In this document: positions 23,746 through 32,016 of the stretch, piece by piece | How positions within the stretch are numbered: the first letter of the stretch is position 1 | Layout: the number at the start of each line of letters is the position of its first letter | Origin: Tessaracoccus sp. | GTDB lineage: Bacteria > Actinomycetota > Actinomycetes > Propionibacteriales > Propionibacteriaceae | Length of the DNA: 64,000 nt | Reading direction: 5' to 3' | NCBI RefSeq assembly: GCF_016714275.1 | Contig: NZ_JADJNP010000002.1 | Span: 868,001 to 932,000 of the forward strand | Program-made: the position numbers and the translations under genes | Notes under the pieces: generated by a model | The model's input: only the letters and a program-made list of their open reading frames with translations | Databases searched by the model: none | What the model was told of the DNA's origin: nothing

Positions 23746-24982
23746 ACCGTCCGCCCGACCTGGCCCGATCGGGTACGTGCTCAAGATGTATCCCCGGTTC
23801 TCGGAGACGTTCGTGGTCTCCGAGATCCTCGCCCGGGAACGGGCCGGCGAGGACATCGTCGTCTTCTCCCTGCGCCCGCCTGCCGACCCGCGCTTCCACC
23901 CGTTCCTCGCGGAGGTTCGCGCACCGGTGGTCCAGATCGGGCGCTCGGCGAGCCCACGAGGGTTCTGGCGCAGCTGGACGGAGACCCTCACGGATGAGTC
24001 CCTGGTCGGCAGCACCGCGGCGCACCTCGCTCACGCGGGCTCCGACGACGTCGAGCAGGCCCTCCTCCTGGCGAGCCAGGTCCGGCGCCTCGGCGTGCGC
24101 CATCTGCACGCGCACTTCGCCTCGGTGGCCACCACCGTCGCAAGGTTGGCCTCCCTCCTGACAGGGGTGCCGTACTCGTTCACCGCACACGCGAAGGACA
24201 TCTTCCACGACGAGGTGAGCGCAGCGGACCTGCAGGAGAAGCTGAGCGACGCGCACCACGCGATCACCATCAGCGACTACAACGTCGAACACCTCCGCGA
24301 CCGCTTCGGCCCATCGGCCTGCGACCGTCTTCACCTCGTGCGGAACGGGATCGAGGTGGAGCGGTTCCCGTACCGCGGCCGTCGCCCGCGGCGCGCGGTG
24401 CCGAAGCTGCTCGCGGTCGGCCGTCTTGTCGAGAAGAAGGGCTTCGCCCTCCTGATCGACGCCGTCGGCCTGCTGCGCGACCGCGGGGTCCCCTGCACGG
24501 TCGACATCGTGGGTGACGGTCCCTTGCACTCCGCCCTCGCCGCGCAGATCGACGCCGAGGAGATGGGCGACGTCGTTCACCTGGCCGGGCCGCACACCCA
24601 GGACGAGGTGCGGGAACTCCTGGCCGGACACGACCTCTTCGTGGCGCCGTTCATCGTCGCGGCCGACGGCAACGCGGACGGCCTTCCCACGGTGCTGCTT
24701 GAGGCCATGGCCTCAGGCATACCCTGCGTGGCGGCCGACGTGACCGGCGTGTCCGAGGTGGTGCGATCCGGCGAGACGGGCTGGCTGACTCCCAGCGGCG
24801 ACGTGGAGGCGCTCGCCGCGGCGATCGAAGAGGCGCTCCGTTCCGGCGCGAGGCTCTCCGAGATCACCGACCGGGCGCGGGCCCTCGTCGTCGAGGACTA
24901 CGACAGCGCGCGCCAGGCGCGACAGTTGCGAACGATCCTCGACAGGGTCGGCCCCGCCCTCGGCGGGGAGGTGACCGCATGA
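23735..24982 (+). CDS. Glycosyltransferase family 4 (GT-B)
   Basis: A 415-residue retaining GT4-type enzyme. PIGYVLKMYPRFSETFVVSEI opens the acceptor domain in the way seen in exopolysaccharide GT4 enzymes, HLHAHFASVAT and FTAHAKDIF follow, and the donor domain shows LLAVGRLVEKKGFALLIDAV, IVGDGPL and the GLPTVLLEAMASGIPCVA motif with the catalytic E-x7-E pattern. It overlaps the preceding gene by 11 bp and has ACAGGAGG before its ATG. Sugar specificity is not visible. Confidence 0.9.
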   Translation: MPYEPSARPGPIGYVLKMYPRFSETFVVSEILARERAGEDIVVFSLRPPADPRFHPFLAEVRAPVVQIGRSASPRGFWRSWTETLTDESLVGSTAAHLAHAGSDDVEQALLLASQVRRLGVRHLHAHFASVATTVARLASLLTGVPYSFTAHAKDIFHDEVSAADLQEKLSDAHHAITISDYNVEHLRDRFGPSACDRLHLVRNGIEVERFPYRGRRPRRAVPKLLAVGRLVEKKGFALLIDAVGLLRDRGVPCTVDIVGDGPLHSALAAQIDAEEMGDVVHLAGPHTQDEVRELLAGHDLFVAPFIVAADGNADGLPTVLLEAMASGIPCVAADVTGVSEVVRSGETGWLTPSGDVEALAAAIEEALRSGARLSEITDRARALVVEDYDSARQARQLRTILDRVGPALGGEVTA

Positions 24983-26130
24983 GAGTCGGCTACCTCCTGC
25001 TCGATCCGGGGATCGAGGTGTTCGGCATCAAGGGCGCGTCGGTGCACGTCCAGGAGATCGTCCGGGCCCTCCGCGAGGGCGGACACCATGTGTCGGTCTT
25101 CTGCACCCGGCGCGGTTCCCACGTGCCGGACGACCTGGGCGATCTCGACGTCAGGCATCTCCCCCTTCCGTCCGTCGCGGGTCCCGCCGAGCGGGAGAAG
25201 GAGATCGCCGCGGCCGCCGCTCGCGTGGCCGAAGCGGTGACCCGGGACGGCTTCGACCTGCTCCTCGAGCGCTACTCCTTGTTCAGCGACGCCGGCGCCC
25301 AGGCGAGGGAACGGTTCAGGGAGGCCGGCGTCGCCGTCCCCCTCGTGCTCGAGGTCAACTCGCCCCTGATCGACGAGCAGCAGACGCACCGCACCCTCGT
25401 CGACGCGTCCGCCGCGGAGCAGGCGACCGCCCGACAGCTCGACGCGGCGACAGCCGTGGTGTGCGTCAGCGAGCCGGTCGCCGCCTGGGCGGCGGCGCGT
25501 TGCGCCGCGCCTGGGCGCATTCACGTCCTCCCCAACGGGGTCAACACCGACCGGATCCGGCCGCGCCGCTCACCGCCAAGCGCGACATCAGGACCTGTCA
25601 CAGTCGGATTCGCCGGAACACTGAAGCCCTGGCACGGCACCGATGTCCTGCTGCGCGCGCTCGCCCGCACGACGTCGGACCTGCGGCTCGAGATCCTCGG
25701 CACGGGTCCCGAGTTGGCCCAGTTGGTCGATCTGGCCGACGAGCTCGGGATAGCCGATCGGGTCCGGTTCCTCGGCGCGGTTGCGCCAGCAGACGTGCCG
25801 GGCATCCTGCAGGGGTTCGATCTGGCTGTTGCCCCGTACCCCGCCGGTCCGCACTACTTCTCCCCGCTGAAGGTCTACGAGTACCTCGCCGCCGGGCTCC
25901 CCGTGGTCGCCTCGGCCATCGGGACGCTGCCTGAGGTGTTGGAGCAGGGCCGGCTCGGGGAACTCGTCCCTCCCGGCGACGTAGCGGCGCTCGCGCGACG
26001 GCTCGACATGCTCGCCCGGGACCCGGCCCGGCGGGAGGCGATCGGGCGGCGCGCCCGCGAGGCGGCCGTGACGCAGCACACCTGGCGCGCGCGTTGCGAA
26101 CAACTCCTCGGGGCGGTGGGGACGACATGA
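24979..26130 (+). CDS. Glycosyltransferase family 4 (GT-B)
   Basis: A 383-residue GT4 enzyme, the third sugar transferase in the operon. The N-terminus RVGYLLLDPGIEVFGIKGASVHVQEIVRAL is the usual acceptor-side start; VTVGFAGTLKPWHGTDVLLRAL begins the donor half and FSPLKVYEYLAAGLPVVAS carries the nucleotide-sugar motif with its two glutamate positions (the second in LPEVLEQG). It overlaps both neighbours by 4 bp (ATGA). Together the three transferases suggest a glycan of at least three additions. Confidence 0.9.
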   Translation: MRVGYLLLDPGIEVFGIKGASVHVQEIVRALREGGHHVSVFCTRRGSHVPDDLGDLDVRHLPLPSVAGPAEREKEIAAAAARVAEAVTRDGFDLLLERYSLFSDAGAQARERFREAGVAVPLVLEVNSPLIDEQQTHRTLVDASAAEQATARQLDAATAVVCVSEPVAAWAAARCAAPGRIHVLPNGVNTDRIRPRRSPPSATSGPVTVGFAGTLKPWHGTDVLLRALARTTSDLRLEILGTGPELAQLVDLADELGIADRVRFLGAVAPADVPGILQGFDLAVAPYPAGPHYFSPLKVYEYLAAGLPVVASAIGTLPEVLEQGRLGELVPPGDVAALARRLDMLARDPARREAIGRRAREAAVTQHTWRARCEQLLGAVGTT

Positions 26131-27926
26131 GCGGCACCCACGAGGTCTCGCCGCTGCGACGCACGCTGCGGCTCCTACGCCCGCACCTCCGGCAACACCT
26201 GCCGCTGATCGCGGGCGGCCTGCTCGCCCTCAGCGCCGACGTCGTTCTCCGGGTTCTCGAGCCCTGGCCGGTCAAGTTCGCCATCGACGCCGTCTCCGTC
26301 GCGCTGGGCGCGCACCTCGCCGACGCCACGGGCCTCAGCGCCGACCCCGCGACCACGCTGGTCACAGCGGCGCTCGCGATCGGCATCATCATCGCAGGCC
26401 GCGCCCTTGCGAACTACGGTGCCACCGTCGCCTTCGCCCTCACCGGCGCGCGGGTCGCGACCGAACTCCGATCCCGCGTCTTCGCCCACGTCCAGGACCT
26501 GCCGCTGCGGTACCACGGCCGCGCATCGATCGGAGACACCTCGCAGCGGCTCGTCGGCGATGTCGGCAGGTTGCAGGAGGTGGCGGTGACGGCCGGTCTC
26601 CCCCTGGTGGGCAACGTCGCCACCGTCACCGTCCTGCTCGCGGTGATGGTCATCCTCGACCCGATCCTGAGCCTCATCGTCCTCGCCACAGCCGGGCTCT
26701 ATCTCCTGATCTCCCGCCTGGCGACCCCCAGAATCACTCAGGCCTCGCGCTCGACCCGCCGCGGCGAAGGGCAACTCGTGGGATCCGCTGCCGAAGCGCT
26801 CGCCGCGATCCGCGTGGTCCAGGCGTACAACCTCGAGAACACCGTCGCGAAGGACTTCGCCGACGGCAACGCGCGCGCCATGAAGGCAGGTATCAGGGCG
26901 AGGAGGCTGGCGGCGCGCCTCGAGCGGTCCACCGATGTGCTCGTGGGACTCGCCCAGGCGGTCGTCCTGGCCTTCGGCGGATATCAGGTGCTGAACGGGC
27001 GGATGACACCCGGAGACCTGGTTCTCTTCCTCATGTACCTGAAGATCGCCATGAAGCCGCTGCGCGACATGGCCAAATACACCGGACGCATCGCGCGCGC
27101 GGCCGCGAGCGGCGAACGAATCGCCGACCTGATGGACGAGACGAACGAGCTGCCCGATCCGGCGCGCCCCGTGCCGATGGGGCAGATCGAGGGCTCCGTC
27201 GACGTCGTGAACGTGCACGCCCGCGACGGTCGGGGCGAACCGCTGTTCCGCGGTCTGGACCTGCACATTCGCCCGGGTGAGAAGGTCGGTCTGCTCGGGC
27301 CGTCCGGATCCGGGAAGACCACGCTCACCTCCTACCTGCTGCGTCTCGCCGACCCTGACCATGGCACGATCCGGGTGGGCGGACACGACACGACGACGGT
27401 GCGCCGCTCCGACCTGCGCGCGCACGTCGCCGTCGTGCTGCAGGAGTCGGTGCTGTTCGCCACCACGGTCCGGGAGAACATTCGCTTCGGCCTCCCCGAC
27501 GTGAGCGATGCCGAGATCGAACGCGCGTGCCGACGCGCGGGGGCCCACGACTTCGTCACGGCGCTGCCGGACGGATACGACACCGTGCTCGGACAGCGCG
27601 GCGACACGTTGTCCGGCGGCCAACGTCAGCGGCTGGCGATCGCACGCGCTCTCGTGCGCGATGCCGAGGTCGTGATCCTTGACGAGCCGACGGCCGGGCT
27701 CGACCCGGTCTCGAAGCGGCAGGTGCTCGACTCCCTCGGCGAGCTGACCGCTCAGCGAACCGCGATCGTGATCGCGCACGATCTCGAGACGCTGGGTGGT
27801 GTTGACCGCATCGTCTGGTTGGAGGATGGCCGGATCAGAGAGGATGGCAGCCCCGCGGCGCTGGCCGCGGATCCTCGGAGCACATATGCGCGGTGGCTCG
27901 CCCGGCAGCGCAGGGCATCCGCGTGA
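26127..27926 (+). CDS. ABC-type exporter, fused permease-ATPase
   Basis: A 599-residue half-transporter of the type I ABC exporter class (MsbA/lipid or peptide exporters). An N-terminal membrane domain of six segments (residues about 20-320) precedes an ATPase with Walker A LLGPSGSGKTTLTSYLL, a Q-loop in HVAVVLQESVLFATTVRENI, the signature LSGGQRQRLAIARALVRDAE, Walker B VVILDEPTAGLD and the H-loop IVIAHDLETL. It overlaps the glycosyltransferase before it and the kinase after it by 4 bp. Given its neighbours it most likely moves a glycosylated lipid or metabolite to the outer face; this is inference. Confidence 0.93.
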   Translation: MSGTHEVSPLRRTLRLLRPHLRQHLPLIAGGLLALSADVVLRVLEPWPVKFAIDAVSVALGAHLADATGLSADPATTLVTAALAIGIIIAGRALANYGATVAFALTGARVATELRSRVFAHVQDLPLRYHGRASIGDTSQRLVGDVGRLQEVAVTAGLPLVGNVATVTVLLAVMVILDPILSLIVLATAGLYLLISRLATPRITQASRSTRRGEGQLVGSAAEALAAIRVVQAYNLENTVAKDFADGNARAMKAGIRARRLAARLERSTDVLVGLAQAVVLAFGGYQVLNGRMTPGDLVLFLMYLKIAMKPLRDMAKYTGRIARAAASGERIADLMDETNELPDPARPVPMGQIEGSVDVVNVHARDGRGEPLFRGLDLHIRPGEKVGLLGPSGSGKTTLTSYLLRLADPDHGTIRVGGHDTTTVRRSDLRAHVAVVLQESVLFATTVRENIRFGLPDVSDAEIERACRRAGAHDFVTALPDGYDTVLGQRGDTLSGGQRQRLAIARALVRDAEVVILDEPTAGLDPVSKRQVLDSLGELTAQRTAIVIAHDLETLGGVDRIVWLEDGRIREDGSPAALAADPRSTYARWLARQRRASA

Positions 27927-29086
27927 TCACCCCCGACCTGCTGCGCTACTCGGGCCTCGACGAGGCCGAGCGAATCCTCGATCCTGACAGCCTTGGCACG
28001 CTCTGCGGCTTCCCCGTGATCCTGCTCCGGCTGAGGGTCAAGCCGGGCGCGAGCGTGGCGGTGGCCTGGCGGCATGCGGGCCTGCGGTCCGACGACGAGC
28101 GAGCGGAAGCACCCTCGAACCACGGCTGGGCGGCGCTGTACTCCTCGGCTGACAAGGTGCGCGGCGCGATCCGGCGCGCCGAGCGTTCCGGAGCCGCGCT
28201 CCTCGCGCATCCGAGCGCGTCTTCCGCGGTGCTCGCGGGCGGGCTGGGCTCCGACCCGCAGCTCACTCGTCCGCTCACGGTGGTGTCAGACCGCACGGCT
28301 CCGAATGAAGCGATGCGTGTGCTCGCCTACAAGCCCGCGGTCCGCGCCACGGTGCACCTTCCCCGGCGGGGCGTGGTGCTGCGGGTGGCCGGCTCCCCGA
28401 TGACCCGGCTGACGAGGATCGCTCAGGCATGTGGAGATGCGTCGGTGCCGACGCTCGACGTCACGCCTTGGGGGCATCGGAACACCGTCACGGCCACCCC
28501 GCATTGGGGCGACGGCGACCTCGCGCGCACCCGGATGGCACAGGGCGCGCGGAGGGCCGGGCGCGCGATCGCCGCGCTGCACGCCGCCGATCCCGCCGCG
28601 TGGCCGGCCGCTCGCCCACTCCCCGACCTCCTTCCCGTCGCCAGGCAGCTCGTCGGCGTTCGGCCCGCGTGGGAGGAGCGTGTGCGTGCGCTGTACGAGG
28701 AGCTGAGCGCGCGGACGCCCGTCGTCCGGGGGCCGGGCGTGCCACTGCACGGCGACCTCTCCCCCGATCAGGTGCTGCACGACGAGCGGTCGATCAGGCT
28801 CATCGACTTCGACCGTGCCGCGCTCGGACCCGCGGGCGCGGACCTGGGCACATGGGAGGCCGCATGCGAGGAGCTCGGCACGCCGGAACTGGCCGAGGCG
28901 TTCCGCGCCGGCTACGGCGCCGTCCCGGCCGATGAGCGGCGCTACTGGGTGGCGCGGGCCCATTTCTCCCGGGCGCTGGAGCCGTTGAAGTCGTGTCAGG
29001 TCTCCTGGCCGGTCCAGGTGGCCGAGTGCCTCGCGCGTGCCGAGCGGGCTCTCAACCCGGCCGGTGCAAAGGAGCGAGACGAATGA
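27923..29086 (+). CDS. APH-like phosphotransferase (kinase) 1
   Basis: A 387-residue protein of the aminoglycoside phosphotransferase/choline kinase fold. The catalytic loop is VPLHGDLSPDQVLHDE, with Asp in the HGD motif but Gln in place of the usual Asn, and the metal-binding motif is LIDFDRAALG. It starts with a GTG within the stop of the ABC gene (GTGA). The N-lobe is divergent, with KPAVRATVHLP as the likely ATP-lysine strand. Together with the next gene it gives the operon two kinases, which probably act on a sugar, inositol or amino alcohol in the exported product rather than on an antibiotic. Confidence 0.82.
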   Translation: MITPDLLRYSGLDEAERILDPDSLGTLCGFPVILLRLRVKPGASVAVAWRHAGLRSDDERAEAPSNHGWAALYSSADKVRGAIRRAERSGAALLAHPSASSAVLAGGLGSDPQLTRPLTVVSDRTAPNEAMRVLAYKPAVRATVHLPRRGVVLRVAGSPMTRLTRIAQACGDASVPTLDVTPWGHRNTVTATPHWGDGDLARTRMAQGARRAGRAIAALHAADPAAWPAARPLPDLLPVARQLVGVRPAWEERVRALYEELSARTPVVRGPGVPLHGDLSPDQVLHDERSIRLIDFDRAALGPAGADLGTWEAACEELGTPELAEAFRAGYGAVPADERRYWVARAHFSRALEPLKSCQVSWPVQVAECLARAERALNPAGAKERDE

Positions 29087-30081
29087 GCGTCGAGATTCCC
29101 GCCGAGGTGCAGGCCGACGGCGCGTCCTTGCGTGTCCGCCGGGCCTGGCCGCTGGACGCGCACGGACTGTCGCTGGAACTCGTCGACGAGGCCGGCATCA
29201 TCCGAGGAGCGCGCATCGACCGTGGAAGGGTGCGGCTGTTCCCGCCCGGCACCGATCCCCGGCTGCCGGGCTTGGCACGCGCCGTCGATGAAGGCGCGGT
29301 CGTCCTCTCGCATCGGCCGGGGCGGCGCGCCGTTCTGAGGCGAGCGGACGGCACCTTCGTGAAGGTGGTCCGGCGCGGGCGTGGAAGTGATGTCGTCGCG
29401 GCGGCCCGACGTGGTGAGCGCTTCGCCGCCACGTTCCAGGTGCCGCGGATCCTCGCCGCCGACGACGACGCCGTCACCCTCAGCGTCGTACCGGGACACG
29501 ACCTCCACATGCCCGCGGCTTTCTCCCCGGACTCCTGGCAAGAGGCCTGGCACGCGGCGCTGCAGGCCTGGTTGGTGGTGACCGTGGAACCGGCTGCGGC
29601 CACGACGGCCCAGCCGCACGACCACGACGCGGAGCGGGCCGTGCTCGAGCAGTGGGCCCAACGGGCCGACGAGACCGTCCCAGACCCGCGCCGTCGGCAG
29701 GCATGCGCCGCCGCCGCACGGATGCTCGCGGAGCTCGTCGACGCCGATCGCTATGCCGTGATCCATCGCGACCTGCACGACAAGCAGCTCTTCTGGCATC
29801 CCGAGTCCGGCCCCGGCGTGATCGACTTGGACACCGTGTGCGAGGGCGACCCAGGCGTGGACCTCGGCAACCTGCGAGCCCATGCGCGTTGGCGCGCCAT
29901 GCAAGGGCTATGGTCGCCGCAGGAGGCCGACGCCGTGCGCCGAGAGGTCGACGACGCGGCGCAGCAGGCCGGAATCGACCACGACCGGGTACGGGCCTAC
30001 GAGTGCGCGACCGCGGCACGCCTGGCCTGCGTCTATGCCTTCCGGCCACGCTGGCGCGACGCCGCGCGTCACCTCATCTGA
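29083..30081 (+). CDS. APH-like phosphotransferase (kinase) 2
   Basis: A 332-residue kinase-fold protein, the last gene of the operon. The catalytic loop VIHRDLHDKQLFWHPE has the HxD aspartate and, as in the preceding kinase, Gln at the Asn position; the metal site is VIDLDTVCEGDP. GTFVKVVRR gives a candidate ATP-binding lysine. It overlaps kinase 1 by 4 bp (ATGA) and runs 8 bp into the convergent membrane-protein gene. The shared D-x4-Q pattern suggests that the two kinases belong to one subfamily, although they are too divergent to be a recent duplication. Confidence 0.82.
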   Translation: MSVEIPAEVQADGASLRVRRAWPLDAHGLSLELVDEAGIIRGARIDRGRVRLFPPGTDPRLPGLARAVDEGAVVLSHRPGRRAVLRRADGTFVKVVRRGRGSDVVAAARRGERFAATFQVPRILAADDDAVTLSVVPGHDLHMPAAFSPDSWQEAWHAALQAWLVVTVEPAAATTAQPHDHDAERAVLEQWAQRADETVPDPRRRQACAAAARMLAELVDADRYAVIHRDLHDKQLFWHPESGPGVIDLDTVCEGDPGVDLGNLRAHARWRAMQGLWSPQEADAVRREVDDAAQQAGIDHDRVRAYECATAARLACVYAFRPRWRDAARHLI

Positions 30082-31030
30082 CGCTGGGAGACTCACGGGC
30101 GGCGTAGCGCTCAACGGCGTCGATGAACGCGCGGCCGCAGTCGTCGCGGCATGGGACGAGGATGGCCGAGGCGCTGTCCAACCACAGGATCGCGATGTCG
30201 TCGGCCCTCTGGACGCGCTCGATCTTCCTCCAGGCTACGGAGTAGACCCGGCCACCGATCTCCTCGTGGAACCCGTCCCGACCGCACCACCACGCACCCG
30301 GACCGATCTTGTAGACGCCGGACTCCACGAGGCTCCGCGCCGTGAGCTTCACGATCACGAAGAGCAGCGCCGTGCTTCCCAGCGCGCCGACCGCCGCGCC
30401 GAGCACCGCCGAAAGGAGCGGCGGCAATGGGAACCAGGAGAGGCTCGCCAGCAGCAGGCCGACGACGACACCGAGCGCCAAGCCCACCACGACCGTGACG
30501 ACCAGCGGCATCCACCCCGCGCGGGTGCTGTACGCCGCACGGTTCACCGTCAGGTAGTCATCGGGCGCAACCACGTCCTTGTGGCCGGCGGCGCCCGACG
30601 GCCTTTCCTCGCCGGGCGGGGGAAGCGCCTCGTCGGCTGACCTGAGCGCCCGCGCATCGAGTTCGGCGCGGAGCTCAGCCAGCCCGGGCGTGGCGCGGGG
30701 GATGAACAGCGCGAAGGAGGCGAACGCAGGAGCGTCGTCGGCAAGGCCCGCGAGCGGGACGCCGATGAAGTCGCCGACGTCGATGCTCCGGCCCAACGCA
30801 GGCCAGCGGTACACCTGCTCGGCCCCGTCCCACTGCTCGTGCAGTCCTGCGTCGTCGGCCCAGACCCTTCGCCTGCCGACCGGGAACACGCCTGCCTTCG
30901 TTGCGAACCCCACCTGCTGCCTTGGGCCGCCATACATAGCGGCTCCGGCCAGTTTGCCTTTGGGGCTCTGCGCTGCGAGGGCTGCGAAGGCGGAGAGGAA
31001 ATCGTCGCGCGTGAGGGAGTAATCGATCAT
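30074..31030 (-). CDS. Hypothetical membrane protein after polyprenyl synthase
   Basis: A 318-residue protein I do not recognise. A soluble N-terminal half of about 165 residues is followed by two adjacent membrane segments (WMPLVVTVVVGLALGVVVGL and VLGAAVGALGSTALLFVIV) and a C-terminal domain (residues about 235-318; YKIGPGAWWCGRDGFHEEIG, YSVAWRKIERVQ, AILVPCRD) that resembles the YcxB-like C-terminal fold, where such proteins carry W-x-x-I and an I-P motif. It overlaps the polyprenyl synthase stop by 4 bp, so it is the last gene of the nuo transcription unit. Confidence 0.6.
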   Translation of the reverse strand: MIDYSLTRDDFLSAFAALAAQSPKGKLAGAAMYGGPRQQVGFATKAGVFPVGRRRVWADDAGLHEQWDGAEQVYRWPALGRSIDVGDFIGVPLAGLADDAPAFASFALFIPRATPGLAELRAELDARALRSADEALPPPGEERPSGAAGHKDVVAPDDYLTVNRAAYSTRAGWMPLVVTVVVGLALGVVVGLLLASLSWFPLPPLLSAVLGAAVGALGSTALLFVIVKLTARSLVESGVYKIGPGAWWCGRDGFHEEIGGRVYSVAWRKIERVQRADDIAILWLDSASAILVPCRDDCGRAFIDAVERYAARESPSVR

Positions 31031-31992
31031 GTCGTGCGGTCGACGAGTTCCGCACAGACGCGGAGCAGGGCGTCCTTCGCCGGGCCATCGGGCAGCGGGG
31101 CGAGATGGGCGCGGGCGATCTCTGCGTGGCGCTCGACCTCCGCCTTCGTGCGGGCAAGGACCGGGTGGGCGCGCAAGCCCTCCAAGGCCGTGGTGAGCGC
31201 CTCGTCGGAGCTGAGGTCGCCGTCGATGAGAGCGAGAAGCTCGGCGTCGGCGGGGTTCTTCTCAGCGCGGAGCATGAGAACGGGCAGCGTCGGCACGCCC
31301 TCGCGGAGGTCGGTGCCCGGGGTCTTACCCGTGGTGGTCGAGGTGATGTCGATCAGGTCGTCGGACAGCTGGAACACCAGGCCGACCTCCTCGCCGAACG
31401 CGGCGAGCGCGTCGAGGATCTCCGGCGTCGCGCCTGCGACCATGCCGCCGAAGCGGGCCGACGCCGCGATCAGCGAGCCGGTCTTGTCCGCGATCACCTG
31501 GATGTAGTGCGCCAGAGGGTCGTCGTCCTCCCCCGGGCCCTTTGTCTCGGCGATCTGACCCTGCACGAGGCGCGAGAACGTCTCGGCCTGAAGCGAGACG
31601 TACTCGACGCCCAGCTCGGCGACCGTCGACGACGCGCGGGCGAAGAGGAAGTCGCCGACGAGGATGGCGACGGAGTTGCCCAGCAGCCGGTTCGCGGAAG
31701 GCGCGCCGCGGCGCAGGTCCGCGTCGTCCATGACGTCGTCGTGATAGAGGCTGGCGACATGCGTCAGCTCCATCACCATCGCGGCCCGCATGACGTCGTC
31801 GACATCTGCCTCACCGCCGAACTGCGAGGCGAGGAACACCAGCAACGGGCGGAAGCGCTTGCCACCGGCGTTGATGATGTGCCGAGCCGCCTCGGTCACG
31901 AACGGGGACGAGGCGACGGCGACGTCGACCAAACGCTCCTCGAACTGGTCGAGGAGCGTGGTCAACGTCTCGTCGAGCGGGGTTGCCGCCAC
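31027..31992 (-). CDS. Trans-polyprenyl diphosphate synthase (menaquinone side chain)
   Basis: A 321-residue all-trans polyprenyl synthase. The two aspartate-rich motifs are complete: the first at D85-D89 in YHDDVMDDADLRRG and the second in FQLSDDLIDIT near residue 211. GGKRFRPLLVFLA is the usual IPP-binding start. Family members just after nuoN make the polyprenyl tail of menaquinone in actinobacteria, which fits its place here beside the menJ-like, menF and menG genes. Exact chain length cannot be read from the sequence. RBS AAAAGG-type at 32000; 24 bp separate it from nuoN. Confidence 0.92.
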   Translation of the reverse strand: MAATPLDETLTTLLDQFEERLVDVAVASSPFVTEAARHIINAGGKRFRPLLVFLASQFGGEADVDDVMRAAMVMELTHVASLYHDDVMDDADLRRGAPSANRLLGNSVAILVGDFLFARASSTVAELGVEYVSLQAETFSRLVQGQIAETKGPGEDDDPLAHYIQVIADKTGSLIAASARFGGMVAGATPEILDALAAFGEEVGLVFQLSDDLIDITSTTTGKTPGTDLREGVPTLPVLMLRAEKNPADAELLALIDGDLSSDEALTTALEGLRAHPVLARTKAEVERHAEIARAHLAPLPDGPAKDALLRVCAELVDRTT

Positions 31993-32016
31993 GGCGCTAC
32001 TCCTAAAAGGTCAGGG

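Noticed and set aside
27923..30081. Aminoglycoside resistance genes
   Set aside because: The kinase fold alone does not indicate resistance; both carry an altered catalytic loop and sit in a biosynthesis/export operon.
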